From Candidatus Poribacteria bacterium (GTDB taxonomy: Bacteria > Poribacteria > WGA-4E > WGA-3G): a stretch of 49,619 nucleotides of DNA. The position numbers and the translations under genes were made by a program. This document shows positions 16,504-25,549 of this stretch, piece after piece. The stretch's first letter is position 1; every line of letters starts with the position of its first letter. The notes under the pieces were generated by a model. The model had not been told where the DNA came from. It saw nothing but the letters and a program-made list of their open reading frames with translations, and made no database searches. The DNA lies in assembly GCA_022394755.1 (NCBI GenBank), contig JAGFCA010000041.1, forward strand, positions 1-49,619. Reading direction: 5' to 3'.

Positions 16504-17034
16504 ATGAAAGTGAATTTAGGTTGTTTAGTTCTTTCTCTATTTTTATCTGTTCTTGCAATTGCAAAGCAAGATGTTCCACCAAAGGTTGGTGATACTGCAC
16601 CAGAATTTTCTTTACAGGACACTGAAGAAAAACTGTATGACCTTAAGAAGTTGCGAGGTAAGATAGTTTTTCTAATTATGGGTAATCGAAGAATTCGAAA
16701 AGAAGATGACAAATGGGCAGAAGCATTTCAAAGTGACTATAAGGAAAATGAGAAAATTGTAGCGTTTATAATTGGTGATTTACGAAGTGTACCGGGTTTC
16801 ATTCCAAAACGATTTGTTTTATCACAATTAAAGAAAAAGCCACCACCACTTCCTTTCTTACTTGACTGGAAAGGTAAAATACATCAAGCATATCATACAG
16901 AAAAGAAAAAACCAAATCTGTACCTAATTTCCACTGATGGAAAGTTGATTTACCACCGTAAAGCAAATTATTCATTAGAAAATTATAATGAATTAAAAGA
17001 GAAAATCACTATACATCTGAAACATAATCCATAA
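16504..17034 (+). CDS. Secreted redoxin-like protein lacking active-site cysteines
   Basis: The 176-residue protein starts with a signal peptide (MKVNLGCLVLSLFLSVLAIA), followed by the peroxiredoxin/TlpA-type opening KVGDTAPEFSLQDTEEKLYDLKKLRGK. Where thioredoxin-fold proteins carry the catalytic Cys or CxxC after the IVFL strand, this one reads IMGNRRIRKED. The only Cys is in the signal peptide, so thiol chemistry is excluded. The rest of the thioredoxin fold seems present (PNLYLISTDGKLIYH near 138-152). A structural or binding role in the periplasm is likely. It lies 50 nt before the next plus-strand gene. Confidence 0.8.
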   Translation: MKVNLGCLVLSLFLSVLAIAKQDVPPKVGDTAPEFSLQDTEEKLYDLKKLRGKIVFLIMGNRRIRKEDDKWAEAFQSDYKENEKIVAFIIGDLRSVPGFIPKRFVLSQLKKKPPPLPFLLDWKGKIHQAYHTEKKKPNLYLISTDGKLIYHRKANYSLENYNELKEKITIHLKHNP

Positions 17035-17084
17035 ATCATACCGACAGTTTGATTATTTAATCTTATTTATATTAGGAGATGAAA

Positions 17085-17939
17085 ATGGATTCAAAAAATG
17101 AAATAATGAAATATGTCACCTTCCCTACAACACTTATTGGAACTGGTTCATTTTTCGGTCTCATAGGTTGGTGGGGTTTAGCTCAAGCTGCAGGGAGTAT
17201 TCTATTATTCAGTGGGTCAATGCTTCTCTCATTGTCTGGTTCTATTGCAACTTTAGTTGGATTATTGAGTTTAGAGAAGGGGAAACCTAATCAGCAAAAA
17301 GTCAGAAAGATGAAATCACTTATTGCGAATGATATAAAACTTCAGTATCCTAATTATATTTTACAGGTTGAGTATATCAAGCAACAAACCCAAACACTCT
17401 ATGAAAAATTGTCTACTATATGGAAATATAGCGAAACATTCAAAGATAATATATATGAACTAAAAATTCACTTAGAAGAGTTACAAAAGAATTTACAAGA
17501 TAATCTAAAGAGAGATTCACACCTACAAAGTGATGAGAGTGTTGATGACATCGCGGAAAAAATACTTTGGTCAGAAAAAGAAATTGAACTGTCAGAGTAT
17601 CAAGAAAGATTAAAAGAAGTATCTAATCATCTAAAAGCGTCTGATGTTAATAGGTTTCGTGAAGAACTTTCACAGATCAATCGTGCTTTAAAGCAACTTG
17701 AGAATGGAATTGAATATTACAGAAATTTGCTGTTATTCTGTAGTCAAGAAGAGGAAGATAATTTTGACCAAGTTCTTGAAATTAAAGAAAAAGTAGAAAA
17801 AACAGAACATTTTATATCTATTCAGAATGAACGTTTAGATGAACTTAGAAATCAGATGAATACAAAATATGAACAAGCTGAAACTGAGTTAATGAAATTT
17901 CGAAATGATTTAACAGACTTTCAGGAACTAAGTAATTAG
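17085..17939 (+). CDS. Membrane-anchored coiled-coil protein
   Basis: This 284-residue protein has two hydrophobic helices near the N-terminus (about residues 10-33 and 36-60), followed by roughly 200 residues of charged coiled coil rich in Glu, Lys, Leu and Gln. It probably anchors in the inner membrane and forms a long cytoplasmic coil. I recognise no family. The ribosome-binding site AGGAG touches the ATG at 17079, so the ATG at 17085, with proper spacing, is the more likely start. Confidence 0.75.
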   Translation: MDSKNEIMKYVTFPTTLIGTGSFFGLIGWWGLAQAAGSILLFSGSMLLSLSGSIATLVGLLSLEKGKPNQQKVRKMKSLIANDIKLQYPNYILQVEYIKQQTQTLYEKLSTIWKYSETFKDNIYELKIHLEELQKNLQDNLKRDSHLQSDESVDDIAEKILWSEKEIELSEYQERLKEVSNHLKASDVNRFREELSQINRALKQLENGIEYYRNLLLFCSQEEEDNFDQVLEIKEKVEKTEHFISIQNERLDELRNQMNTKYEQAETELMKFRNDLTDFQELSN

Positions 17940-17999
17940 CTTATTGAATTGATTTTTTCTTGTATCGTCTATCAATTCCCTCATATACGGGGTTATTAA

Positions 18000-18971
18000 A
18001 TGAAGTATCTTCTCACAGGGTGTGCAGGTTTTATTGGTTGGAAGGTTACAGAATTTCTCATTGCTGACGGACATACAGTTGTAGGAATTGATAATATCAA
18101 TGATGCCTATGATGTGTCGGTCAAGAAATGGAGACTGGACCAACTTCAGGGATTACAAAACTTCCAATACCACTGTTTAGATATCTGTGATTCAGAAACC
18201 CTCGAACCTCTGTTTAAAGTAGGATTTGATGCAGTGATAAATCTGGCTGCACGTGCAGGAGTCCGTCAATCTGTTGAAAACCCTTGGGTATATATGGATA
18301 CAAATATTACAGGAACGTTAAACCTTCTTGAGTTGTCAAGGAAATATGAAATAAATAAGTTTATCCTCGCCTCAACATCAAGTCTTTATGGAGCAAAAAA
18401 CCCTTTACCTTTCAACGAGGAAGCCGATACAAACGGACCACTCTCCCCTTATGCAGCCTCAAAGAAGGGGGCAGAAGCGCTCTGTCATAGTTATCACCAC
18501 CTATATAATATAGACATGACTATCTTCCGTTTTTTTACTGTCTATGGTCCTGCTGGACGTCCGGATATGAGTGCATTTCGCTTTGTTAAATGGATCAGTG
18601 AAGGACATCCTGTAACTGTATATGGAGATGGCAAACAATCTTCACGGGATTATACCTATGTAGAAGATATTGCACGTGGTGTAATTGCAGGATTGAAACC
18701 ACTTGGATATTCTGTTATCAATCTTGGTTCAGATAGTCCTATTGTCTTGATTGATACTATTAAATTGATTGAGGAATTGGTAGGTAAGAAGGCAGAACTG
18801 TCCCATCAACCATTCCATCCAGCTGATGTACGTGCCACTTGGGCAGACATTGGAAAGGCAGAAGAATTATTAGATTGGCGTCCTCAAGTATCTTTTCGTG
18901 AGGGGATTACTGAATTAGTGAAGTGGTATCAAACACATCGGTCTTGGGTAAAAGATATTCCAACAGGTTAG
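18000..18971 (+). CDS. NAD-dependent epimerase/dehydratase, UDP-glucuronate 4-epimerase-like
   Basis: This 323-residue extended SDR has GCAGFIG (7-13) as the NAD-binding motif and GIDNINDAYD (29-38) as the adenine-ribose contact typical of UDP-glucuronate 4-epimerases. The catalytic residues are Tyr151 and Lys155 (YAASKKGAEA) with the upstream STSSLYG. FFTVYGPAGRPDMS and GDGKQSSRDYTYVEDI are also of that subgroup. It likely supplies UDP-galacturonate or a related sugar nucleotide for envelope polysaccharide. The stop overlaps the convergent gene by 4 nt. Confidence 0.92.
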   Translation: MKYLLTGCAGFIGWKVTEFLIADGHTVVGIDNINDAYDVSVKKWRLDQLQGLQNFQYHCLDICDSETLEPLFKVGFDAVINLAARAGVRQSVENPWVYMDTNITGTLNLLELSRKYEINKFILASTSSLYGAKNPLPFNEEADTNGPLSPYAASKKGAEALCHSYHHLYNIDMTIFRFFTVYGPAGRPDMSAFRFVKWISEGHPVTVYGDGKQSSRDYTYVEDIARGVIAGLKPLGYSVINLGSDSPIVLIDTIKLIEELVGKKAELSHQPFHPADVRATWADIGKAEELLDWRPQVSFREGITELVKWYQTHRSWVKDIPTG

Positions 18972-19528
18972 GCTGCATATAGAAGTTCTACTGCTTTCTG
19001 CAATGCTTTCTCATCTAATCTCAATTTTGCCAGTTCAACTTCCTTCATCACATAGGTAATAGTATTGTCTAAATTCATTGGTGTAGCAATATCTTGATAT
19101 ATCTTGTGAATGCGTTTTACATCTGTTTTCTTAATACCTGTTTGTGCTTCAATCCGGGTGTGTAATTCAGTTGGAGATTCTGGTGGTTTTTCAATTTCTT
19201 TTGGTTTTGACTTAGAGGGTGAAGGTGAATTCTGCTTTTTGTTAGTATTAGAGCGTCTTCTGGTTTGGGTTTTTTGTATTTTTCCTGATTGAATTGACTT
19301 AATACTACATTCCTTACATAAATTAGCTGTGACATCTGCTAAAGTCATCTTTACAATGAGTTCGCTAATTGAACTACAAAGATCACATTCTGTCAGACTT
19401 TCAATATTTGCTTGTATTTCTGATTGAAGTAAGAGCATTTTCTCTTTATCAATTTTTGTCGTCTTCTCTTTTTGGCATAAAACAATCAGTTTCTGTGCAG
19501 TTTTTTGAATATGATCTAAATTTCCCAT
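18968..19528 (-). CDS. Hypothetical protein with two CxxC knuckles and basic linker
   Basis: This 186-residue protein is of no family I know. Residues 1-80 are helical and include CDLC and CKEC about 21 residues apart, a plausible single zinc site. Residues 85-115 form a Lys/Arg/Ser/Pro-rich disordered linker (KTQTRRRSNTNKKQN). The C-terminal 65 residues are helical (RIHKIYQDIATPMN). Such an arrangement suggests a nucleic-acid-binding protein, which is inference. GGAGGT stands 6 nt before the ATG, supporting the start. It is convergent with the epimerase. Confidence 0.75.
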   Translation of the reverse strand: MGNLDHIQKTAQKLIVLCQKEKTTKIDKEKMLLLQSEIQANIESLTECDLCSSISELIVKMTLADVTANLCKECSIKSIQSGKIQKTQTRRRSNTNKKQNSPSPSKSKPKEIEKPPESPTELHTRIEAQTGIKKTDVKRIHKIYQDIATPMNLDNTITYVMKEVELAKLRLDEKALQKAVELLYAA

Positions 19529-19617
19529 ATTTCACCTCCATAAATGTAATATTAATTATAACACTTATGGATATTTATGTCAAGCAGTGAGTTAATACTA
19601 ATTTATTATAATGCAAT

Positions 19618-21180
19618 TCACTTATTGTCTTTGTATAACTTATATTCGAAACTCTCAATCAATGCATCAAAACTGGCAGAAATGATATTTTCTGAAACAC
19701 CAACTGTCCTCCAACTATTCACACCATCCCCTGCTTCAATTAACACCCGTACTTTTGACCCAGTTCCAGCTTTTGTATCTAATACACGTACTTTATAGTC
19801 CATCAATCTTACTTGATGTAATTCAGGATAGAACTGTTCAAGTGCTTTTCTAAGAGCGGTATCAAGAGCATTGACAGGTCCATCCCCATCTGCAGCAGTA
19901 TGTGTAGTTGATTTATCTGGTGTAGTAACTTTTACCGTTGCTTCTGATCGCATTGAATGATCAGTGAATTTCTCTATAATTACACGGAATCCGAGTTGTT
20001 GAAAAAAGGATTCATATCCGTTGAATACCTTATGTGTTAATAATTCAAATGATGCTTCAGCTGCCTCATATTGATATCCATCATGTTCAGCCTGTTTAAG
20101 GGAGTTAAATAGTTCTAAGACTTGTGGAGAATTCTTATCAAGATCAGGGTATTCTTTCTCAATCTTTTTCATTATAGTCCCGCGTCCTGACTGATCAGAA
20201 ACAAGAATACGTTGACTATTCCCGACTTTTTCAGGTTCAATATGTTCATAAGTGAGTCGATTCTTCCGTATCGCATCAATATGTAATCCACCCTTATGTG
20301 CAAATGCAGAACGTCCGACATAGGCTTGTCGTTCATCATGAGGTAGATTTGCTAATTCACTAATTAGACGTGATACATCAGTGATTCTTTGTAGTTGTTC
20401 ATCAGATATACACTGTATACCAAGTTTAAGCTGAACTGTCGGAATTATTGAAGCTAAGTTTGCATTTCCACAACGTTCCCCATAACCATTAAATGTACCT
20501 TGAATGTGGTTTGCACCAACTTGAACTGCTAATACTGCATTTGCAGCACCCATACCAGCATCATTATGCGTATGTATCCCAATAGGCAAGGAGAAAGCGT
20601 TTAGAGCAGCTTTGACCCCTTCTTGAATTTCTAAAGGTAACCTGCCACCATTTGTATCACAAAGAACAAGACATTTTGCCCCGCTTTCAGTTGCAGCCCG
20701 TAAAGTCTCTAATGCATATTCTGGATCGTCTGCATAACCATCAAAAAAGTGTTCAGCATCATAGATTACCTCACGACCATTTTCAACAAGATAGCTAACT
20801 GAACTCTTAATTAATTCTAAGTTTTCTTCTGCGGTAACACGTAATACATCGGTTGCGTGTATTCGCCAAGATTTACCAAAAATAGTTACAATCCTTGCAC
20901 CTGTTTCCAGTAAAGCAGATAAATTTGGATCGGTGTCAGGGGAGTATGTAGGATATCGAGTACTACCGAATGGGACAATCACTGCTGTATCTAACTGCAT
21001 ATCCTTTGCACGTTTGAAGAATTCTATATCCTTTGGATTAGATCCAGGGTAACCACCTTCAATGTAACGGATACCTAATTTATCCAACTCATCAATGATG
21101 ATAAGTTTGTCCTCAACAGAGAACGCTACACCTTCCGCTTGGCTACCATCTCTGAGTGTTGTATCATAAAATTCTACCAT
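19618..21180 (-). CDS. cimA: (R)-citramalate synthase
   Basis: Citramalate synthase condenses pyruvate and acetyl-CoA in the threonine-independent route to isoleucine. The 520-residue protein has the DRE-TIM HMGL-like domain: VEFYDTTLRDGSQAEGV at the N-terminus, metal-binding GIHTHNDAGMGAANA, and NGYGERCGNANL. A C-terminal LeuA-type regulatory dimerisation domain follows from about residue 385. SQAEGV and the length of about 520 separate CimA from 2-isopropylmalate synthase, which normally carries SPGA. It is monocistronic by layout. Confidence 0.95.
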   Translation of the reverse strand: MVEFYDTTLRDGSQAEGVAFSVEDKLIIIDELDKLGIRYIEGGYPGSNPKDIEFFKRAKDMQLDTAVIVPFGSTRYPTYSPDTDPNLSALLETGARIVTIFGKSWRIHATDVLRVTAEENLELIKSSVSYLVENGREVIYDAEHFFDGYADDPEYALETLRAATESGAKCLVLCDTNGGRLPLEIQEGVKAALNAFSLPIGIHTHNDAGMGAANAVLAVQVGANHIQGTFNGYGERCGNANLASIIPTVQLKLGIQCISDEQLQRITDVSRLISELANLPHDERQAYVGRSAFAHKGGLHIDAIRKNRLTYEHIEPEKVGNSQRILVSDQSGRGTIMKKIEKEYPDLDKNSPQVLELFNSLKQAEHDGYQYEAAEASFELLTHKVFNGYESFFQQLGFRVIIEKFTDHSMRSEATVKVTTPDKSTTHTAADGDGPVNALDTALRKALEQFYPELHQVRLMDYKVRVLDTKAGTGSKVRVLIEAGDGVNSWRTVGVSENIISASFDALIESFEYKLYKDNK

Positions 21181-21415
21181 GCATTTCTCACAGCAATAAT
21201 TGGTTTTCTGTCTAAAACTATAGAATCAAACATCTATAGATTATACCAAAATTCGGTGTCTCCTTTTTTATTTTTATGCGATTTTTAACATATGAATTTT
21301 ATCACAGATTAGTGTGAAAGTCAATATTATTGTAAAGGTAGATCAGTACTGTTATATAAGATATTTATGAATCTTTTACTTTCTAATTCAAACAAATTAT
21401 GTTAATATTTCATCT

Positions 21416-22681
21416 ATGAAAACACTTACTGTTCTGCCGATATTATTGATAATCTTACTTACAAGTTGTAGCATTCTAAATAAGAAACCGATTGAACCTA
21501 AACCAACAATAATTACCATAGATTCCGTTGAAACACTACATGGAAAAATCAATGACATCTTAGAGGATGACCTATTCAAATCGGCAAGTATAGGCATTAA
21601 TGTTATATCGGCTAAAACTGGTGAAATACTATACACCAAGGATTCTTTAAAACTTCATCATCCTGCTTCTACTACAAAACTCTTTACTTCAGCTACCGCG
21701 TTAGTTAAGTTAGGAACAGATTTTAAGTTTGAAACAACTCTCTATGTTGATAAAAACAGAGAAACTCTTAGCACTAATAACATCTATTTAAAAGGTCGAG
21801 GAGACCCTCTACTTGAAATCCTTGACATTGAAACCTTAGCTAAAGGGTTGGTTAAATCAGGAGTCAAGTCAATAGAGGGAGATATTATTGTTGATGAATC
21901 ATATTTTGATACTGTTCGTGAAGGACCAGGCTGGATGTGGGATGATAAGCCTTTTCATTTAAGTGCCTTAAGTATAAGAAGTATTGAACCTGAGAATCAG
22001 ATGGAGAGTAGAGCAATTGCCTGTGGAAAAATCTTGAGAATAACACTTATTGAAAAGGGAATATCTATTAAAGGTAAGGTAATCTCTGGTGAAGTGCCTT
22101 CAGATGCGGTAATTGTCAGCCAACATCAATCCCCACACCTCGGTGAAATTATAAGATTGATGAATAAACCCAGTGATAATTGGATTGCCGAATTTCTATT
22201 CAAGACAATCGGTGCGGAGGTAAAAGGAGTTCCTGGGACCTGGCGAAAGGGTAGGGAAGTAATTAGCGGATTCTTAGAAGAGATATTAGATGGATCACCC
22301 TCACATAGGTTTGTTGATGGATCTGGTCTCTCTCGTTACAATCTTGTAAATTCATTGGTGCTCTCAGAGTTATTATTATACATGCATAAGCAATTTGCTA
22401 TGATGCCTGAATTCTTTACATCGCTTCCAATTGCTGGCGTTGATGGAACTTTAAGAAATAGAATGCAAGGGATGTATGCAGAAAAAACCTTACGGGCAAA
22501 AACCGGAACTCTTAGTGGAGTATCTGCACTTGCTGGATATACAGTGACTGTTGAAGGAGAAGTCCTGGTATTTGGTATCCTGATAAGTCATTATGTAGGT
22601 TCATCAGCAGCTGCACGGGGAATTCAGGATCAGATTGGGAGTGTGCTAACTGGATTTAGGAGAATTCCAAATAGTGAATAA
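21416..22681 (+). CDS. dacB: D-alanyl-D-alanine carboxypeptidase/endopeptidase, PBP4 family lipoprotein
   Basis: This 421-residue peptidase S13 (PBP4/DacB) protein trims peptidoglycan side chains and cross-links in the periplasm. It begins with a lipoprotein signal ending LLTSC (Cys18), so it should be membrane-tethered. The active-site motifs are S85-T-T-K88 (HPASTTKLF), S253-D-N255 and K362-T-G364 (RAKTGTLSGVS). It is shorter than many family members because the domain inserted between the first two motifs is reduced. A TG-T-TAATAT element (21400-21408) ends 7 nt before the ATG and no Shine-Dalgarno sequence is present. Confidence 0.92.
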   Translation: MKTLTVLPILLIILLTSCSILNKKPIEPKPTIITIDSVETLHGKINDILEDDLFKSASIGINVISAKTGEILYTKDSLKLHHPASTTKLFTSATALVKLGTDFKFETTLYVDKNRETLSTNNIYLKGRGDPLLEILDIETLAKGLVKSGVKSIEGDIIVDESYFDTVREGPGWMWDDKPFHLSALSIRSIEPENQMESRAIACGKILRITLIEKGISIKGKVISGEVPSDAVIVSQHQSPHLGEIIRLMNKPSDNWIAEFLFKTIGAEVKGVPGTWRKGREVISGFLEEILDGSPSHRFVDGSGLSRYNLVNSLVLSELLLYMHKQFAMMPEFFTSLPIAGVDGTLRNRMQGMYAEKTLRAKTGTLSGVSALAGYTVTVEGEVLVFGILISHYVGSSAAARGIQDQIGSVLTGFRRIPNSE

Positions 22682-22730
22682 CAAAATTAACATCTTAATA
22701 ATGATATATATATTTTAATTTGATGAGAAA

Positions 22731-23501
22731 TCATGAAATCACAGGAGGTGGTTCTCCAACAGCAGACTTTCCATCCTTCAACACTGGTTCAGCATTTCCC
22801 CATAAGCGACTTCCATCACTTGAAAGAAGCGGTTCAGCGGAATATTGCGCTAAATATGCTCTTCGCATATTCTTTGTAGAATTCGTACCGCTACAATGGA
22901 AGTTGACACTTGTAAAAGCCACTATACTGCCAGCTGGAACAATTGCCGGTACACCCTTTTCCGGTCCAAAATAACCTACAAGGTCATTACTTTCTTCTTC
23001 TCGGATATGTTTCACCCAAGAACGGATGCCTATATGCGAATATGGCATAACATAAACCGTTCCATTCTCTTCTGACATATCATCTAAAGCACACCAACAT
23101 GTCAGATATGGTTTATGTTCTGGATAGCCGACATATCCAGAATCTTGGTGCCAACTAAATTTCATACCTTCTTCAGCACCTTTGACTACATACTGTTCCC
23201 AAAAGAGATATGCTGTATCCCCTAATGCGGCACGACAGACTTCTGCCATTAAATCGCTGAATAAAAATTCACGGAGCTTAGGTTGTTGTCTAAAACAATT
23301 GGAAACAAAATAACGTTTATTTCTATGATTTAGTCCAATAACATCCTTATTTTCTTGCTCCATTCGAGCGTCCATTTGTCCAATGAAGGTGCTACATTCA
23401 CCTCGTAACAATTCTAAGAAATGTTCAGGAATTACACTTTCTAGTATGAAATAACCTTCCTGTTGATACTGTTGTTTTTGTTGCTCAGTTATCTGGATCA
23501 A
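22731..23501 (-). CDS. Phytanoyl-CoA dioxygenase (PhyH) family protein
   Basis: This 256-residue Fe(II)/2-oxoglutarate oxygenase has iron ligands His118 and Asp120 (SWHQDSGY) and His202 (NFHCSGTNSTKNMRRAY). Arg213 or Arg214 should bind 2-oxoglutarate. It is the third PhyH protein of the window and is not close to the other two. It is the last gene of a tight three-gene minus-strand operon, 10 nt behind the sulfite-oxidase-family gene. Substrate unknown. Confidence 0.92.
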   Translation of the reverse strand: MIQITEQQKQQYQQEGYFILESVIPEHFLELLRGECSTFIGQMDARMEQENKDVIGLNHRNKRYFVSNCFRQQPKLREFLFSDLMAEVCRAALGDTAYLFWEQYVVKGAEEGMKFSWHQDSGYVGYPEHKPYLTCWCALDDMSEENGTVYVMPYSHIGIRSWVKHIREEESNDLVGYFGPEKGVPAIVPAGSIVAFTSVNFHCSGTNSTKNMRRAYLAQYSAEPLLSSDGSRLWGNAEPVLKDGKSAVGEPPPVIS

Positions 23502-23511
23502 GTCAGTACTC

Positions 23512-24645
23512 CTATTTAATCATTACCTTGCGTGTAATCTGTCCATTACTTTCCCAATAGGTATGTTTTTCAGTAATATGTGCTGAATCCCCTTCAGGTT
23601 GGATATTGCCCTTGGTATCAATTGCTCTCGATACTATTGTATGTGTTCCTGTAGAAGGATTATTCCAATTGTAATGCCAAACCTTCCAAGCATATTCAGC
23701 ATCCTCGACAGTATCAATTTCAGTTGATTGCCATGGACCACCATCAATACTAATTTCTACAGTTTCAATAGGTGCACCCCAAGCAGCCCCATAGATTCGG
23801 TATTCATTACCGATACGTGTAACTTTAGCAGGTATAGATTTTAATTGCGTTTTTCCAACTGATGTCTCCATCCAAAGAGATTCACCGTCCGGGCGTGTTT
23901 CCTCTCGTATAGTTACATAGTCCCTCGCCATAAATCTCCCCATAAAACGTCTATTCCGTATCTCAATTCTTTTTAACCACTTGACACATGCAATTCCATA
24001 CCAACCCGGTGCAATTAATCTTAAGGGGGCACCATGTTTGAGTGTGAGTGGTACTTCATTCATCTCATAGCAAAGAATGTGTGAGTCTTGTAATGCATCT
24101 TCAACTGACATACTTCGAGCAAAATTTTGTTTCATTTTTACATCTCGAATTTCTTCTTCACCTTCATCATGTCCAAAAAAGATGACTTCAATACCATCAT
24201 CCTTTATACCAGCTTTTTCCAAGATAGGTTTGAGTGGTGTTCCTCCCCATTTTGCATTGCCTATTGCCCCAGTAAATGTTGGAAATCCATGGTTACCTGA
24301 ACACTCTAATGTATAGGTTACTTCCGTTTTAGGTAAGGATTTAATTTCTTCAACAGACAAAGTTATAGGGTTATCTACCAAACCAGTAATTTCTAATTCC
24401 CAGTTAGTCTGTTCAACCTCACTAATTTTCGGTACTCCATAATGAGAGACATTAAAGAAATCCTTATTTGGAGTAATGAAGGTATCAAATTTTTGCCAAT
24501 CAAGTCCTCTGTTAGATTCTGGTTCATCAATGAAAGGTATAAGTTCTTCCCCTTCACGTTTAGGGAATGCATAAACTGCCAAAGGACTTAGGAATAAACC
24601 TGTAAGAGTTAATCCCGTTTTTTCTAAGAAATGTCTACGATCCAT
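23512..24645 (-). CDS. Sulfite oxidase-family molybdenum enzyme, Tat-exported
   Basis: The 377-residue protein opens with a twin-arginine signal (MDRRHFLEKTGLTLTGLFLS). Next is the oxidoreductase molybdopterin-binding domain with molybdenum-ligand Cys115 in TLECSGNHG and the conserved HGAPLRLIAPGWYG. A C-terminal Mo-cofactor dimerisation immunoglobulin-like domain (AAWGAPIETVEISIDGGPW) follows. The likely activity is periplasmic sulfite dehydrogenase or a related oxo-transfer. No heme domain or cytochrome partner is adjacent. It lies 9 nt behind the exported superoxide dismutase in the same operon. Confidence 0.93.
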   Translation of the reverse strand: MDRRHFLEKTGLTLTGLFLSPLAVYAFPKREGEELIPFIDEPESNRGLDWQKFDTFITPNKDFFNVSHYGVPKISEVEQTNWELEITGLVDNPITLSVEEIKSLPKTEVTYTLECSGNHGFPTFTGAIGNAKWGGTPLKPILEKAGIKDDGIEVIFFGHDEGEEEIRDVKMKQNFARSMSVEDALQDSHILCYEMNEVPLTLKHGAPLRLIAPGWYGIACVKWLKRIEIRNRRFMGRFMARDYVTIREETRPDGESLWMETSVGKTQLKSIPAKVTRIGNEYRIYGAAWGAPIETVEISIDGGPWQSTEIDTVEDAEYAWKVWHYNWNNPSTGTHTIVSRAIDTKGNIQPEGDSAHITEKHTYWESNGQITRKVMIK

Positions 24646-24654
24646 AGGAGTACT

Positions 24655-25392
24655 CTATCCTTTCATAGCGGATACATAATTGAGGTTAACCTGTTTCCAA
24701 TTTACAACGTTACTCCAAGCATCAATATAGTCTGCACGTTTGTTTTGATACTTTAGATAATAGGCATGTTCCCATACATCAAGACCAAGTATTGGTGTGT
24801 GTCCCTGCATCAAAGGACTATCTTGATTAGACGTTGAATAAATCTGTAATTTCATCTTATCATCAACAACAATCCATGCCCAGCCTGATCCAAAGTGTGT
24901 CTTTGCAGTTGAAGTAAATTTTTCTTTTGCTGCATCAACGGAACCAAAAGTGGATTGCAATGCATCTGCTACTTTACCAGACAACTCCCTTCCCCCTGAA
25001 ATCATTGTGCTCCAGAAAAGTGTATGGTTGGCATGACCACCTCCACTATTAATAACAGCTTGCCGTATATTCATAGGCACTTTATCAATATTCCGGAGTA
25101 AATCTTCAATTGACAAGTCTGCTAAATCGTGATTATCCCCAAGTGCTGCATTGAGTTTATTGACATATCCTTGGTGATGTTTTCCATGGTGTATTTCCAT
25201 GGTACGTTTGTCAATATAAGGTTCAAGTGCATCGAGTTTATATCTAAGCTTAGGTAATTCATAACCATGTGTATGTCCATGATTAGAATCATCTTTCTCG
25301 TGGTGATCAGCATATAAATTAAATGAATTCGCTGTAAGAAATATACCAGCTAATGCAGTACTTCCATTTATGATAAAATTTCGTCTGTTCAT
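24655..25392 (-). CDS. sodA: Mn-type superoxide dismutase, exported
   Basis: This 245-residue SOD has a twin-Arg-type N-terminal signal (MNRRNFIINGSTALAG) and a short His/Asp-rich segment (DHHEKDDSNHGHTHG, residues 29-43) before the standard fold. The metal ligands are His68 (MEIHH), His123 (NHTLFW), Asp205 and His209 (DVWEHAYYLKY). GGHANH and NQDSPL are the manganese-type determinants. It removes superoxide in the periplasm. It is first in an operon with the molybdoenzyme and PhyH. The His-rich stretch may help metal capture, which is inference. Confidence 0.95.
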   Translation of the reverse strand: MNRRNFIINGSTALAGIFLTANSFNLYADHHEKDDSNHGHTHGYELPKLRYKLDALEPYIDKRTMEIHHGKHHQGYVNKLNAALGDNHDLADLSIEDLLRNIDKVPMNIRQAVINSGGGHANHTLFWSTMISGGRELSGKVADALQSTFGSVDAAKEKFTSTAKTHFGSGWAWIVVDDKMKLQIYSTSNQDSPLMQGHTPILGLDVWEHAYYLKYQNKRADYIDAWSNVVNWKQVNLNYVSAMKG

Positions 25393-25549
25393 AGGTTAGC
25401 CTCGTGAGTATGGTTTGATATAAATCTTAACAAAACTAATGAATGTATGTCAAGAAGGATTTGATAAAACCATCGATTTGTGTAAGAATATATGACATCA
25501 GATAATAAGCGATTCACAATAGAATAACGAAATTAGGAGAAGTTACAAA

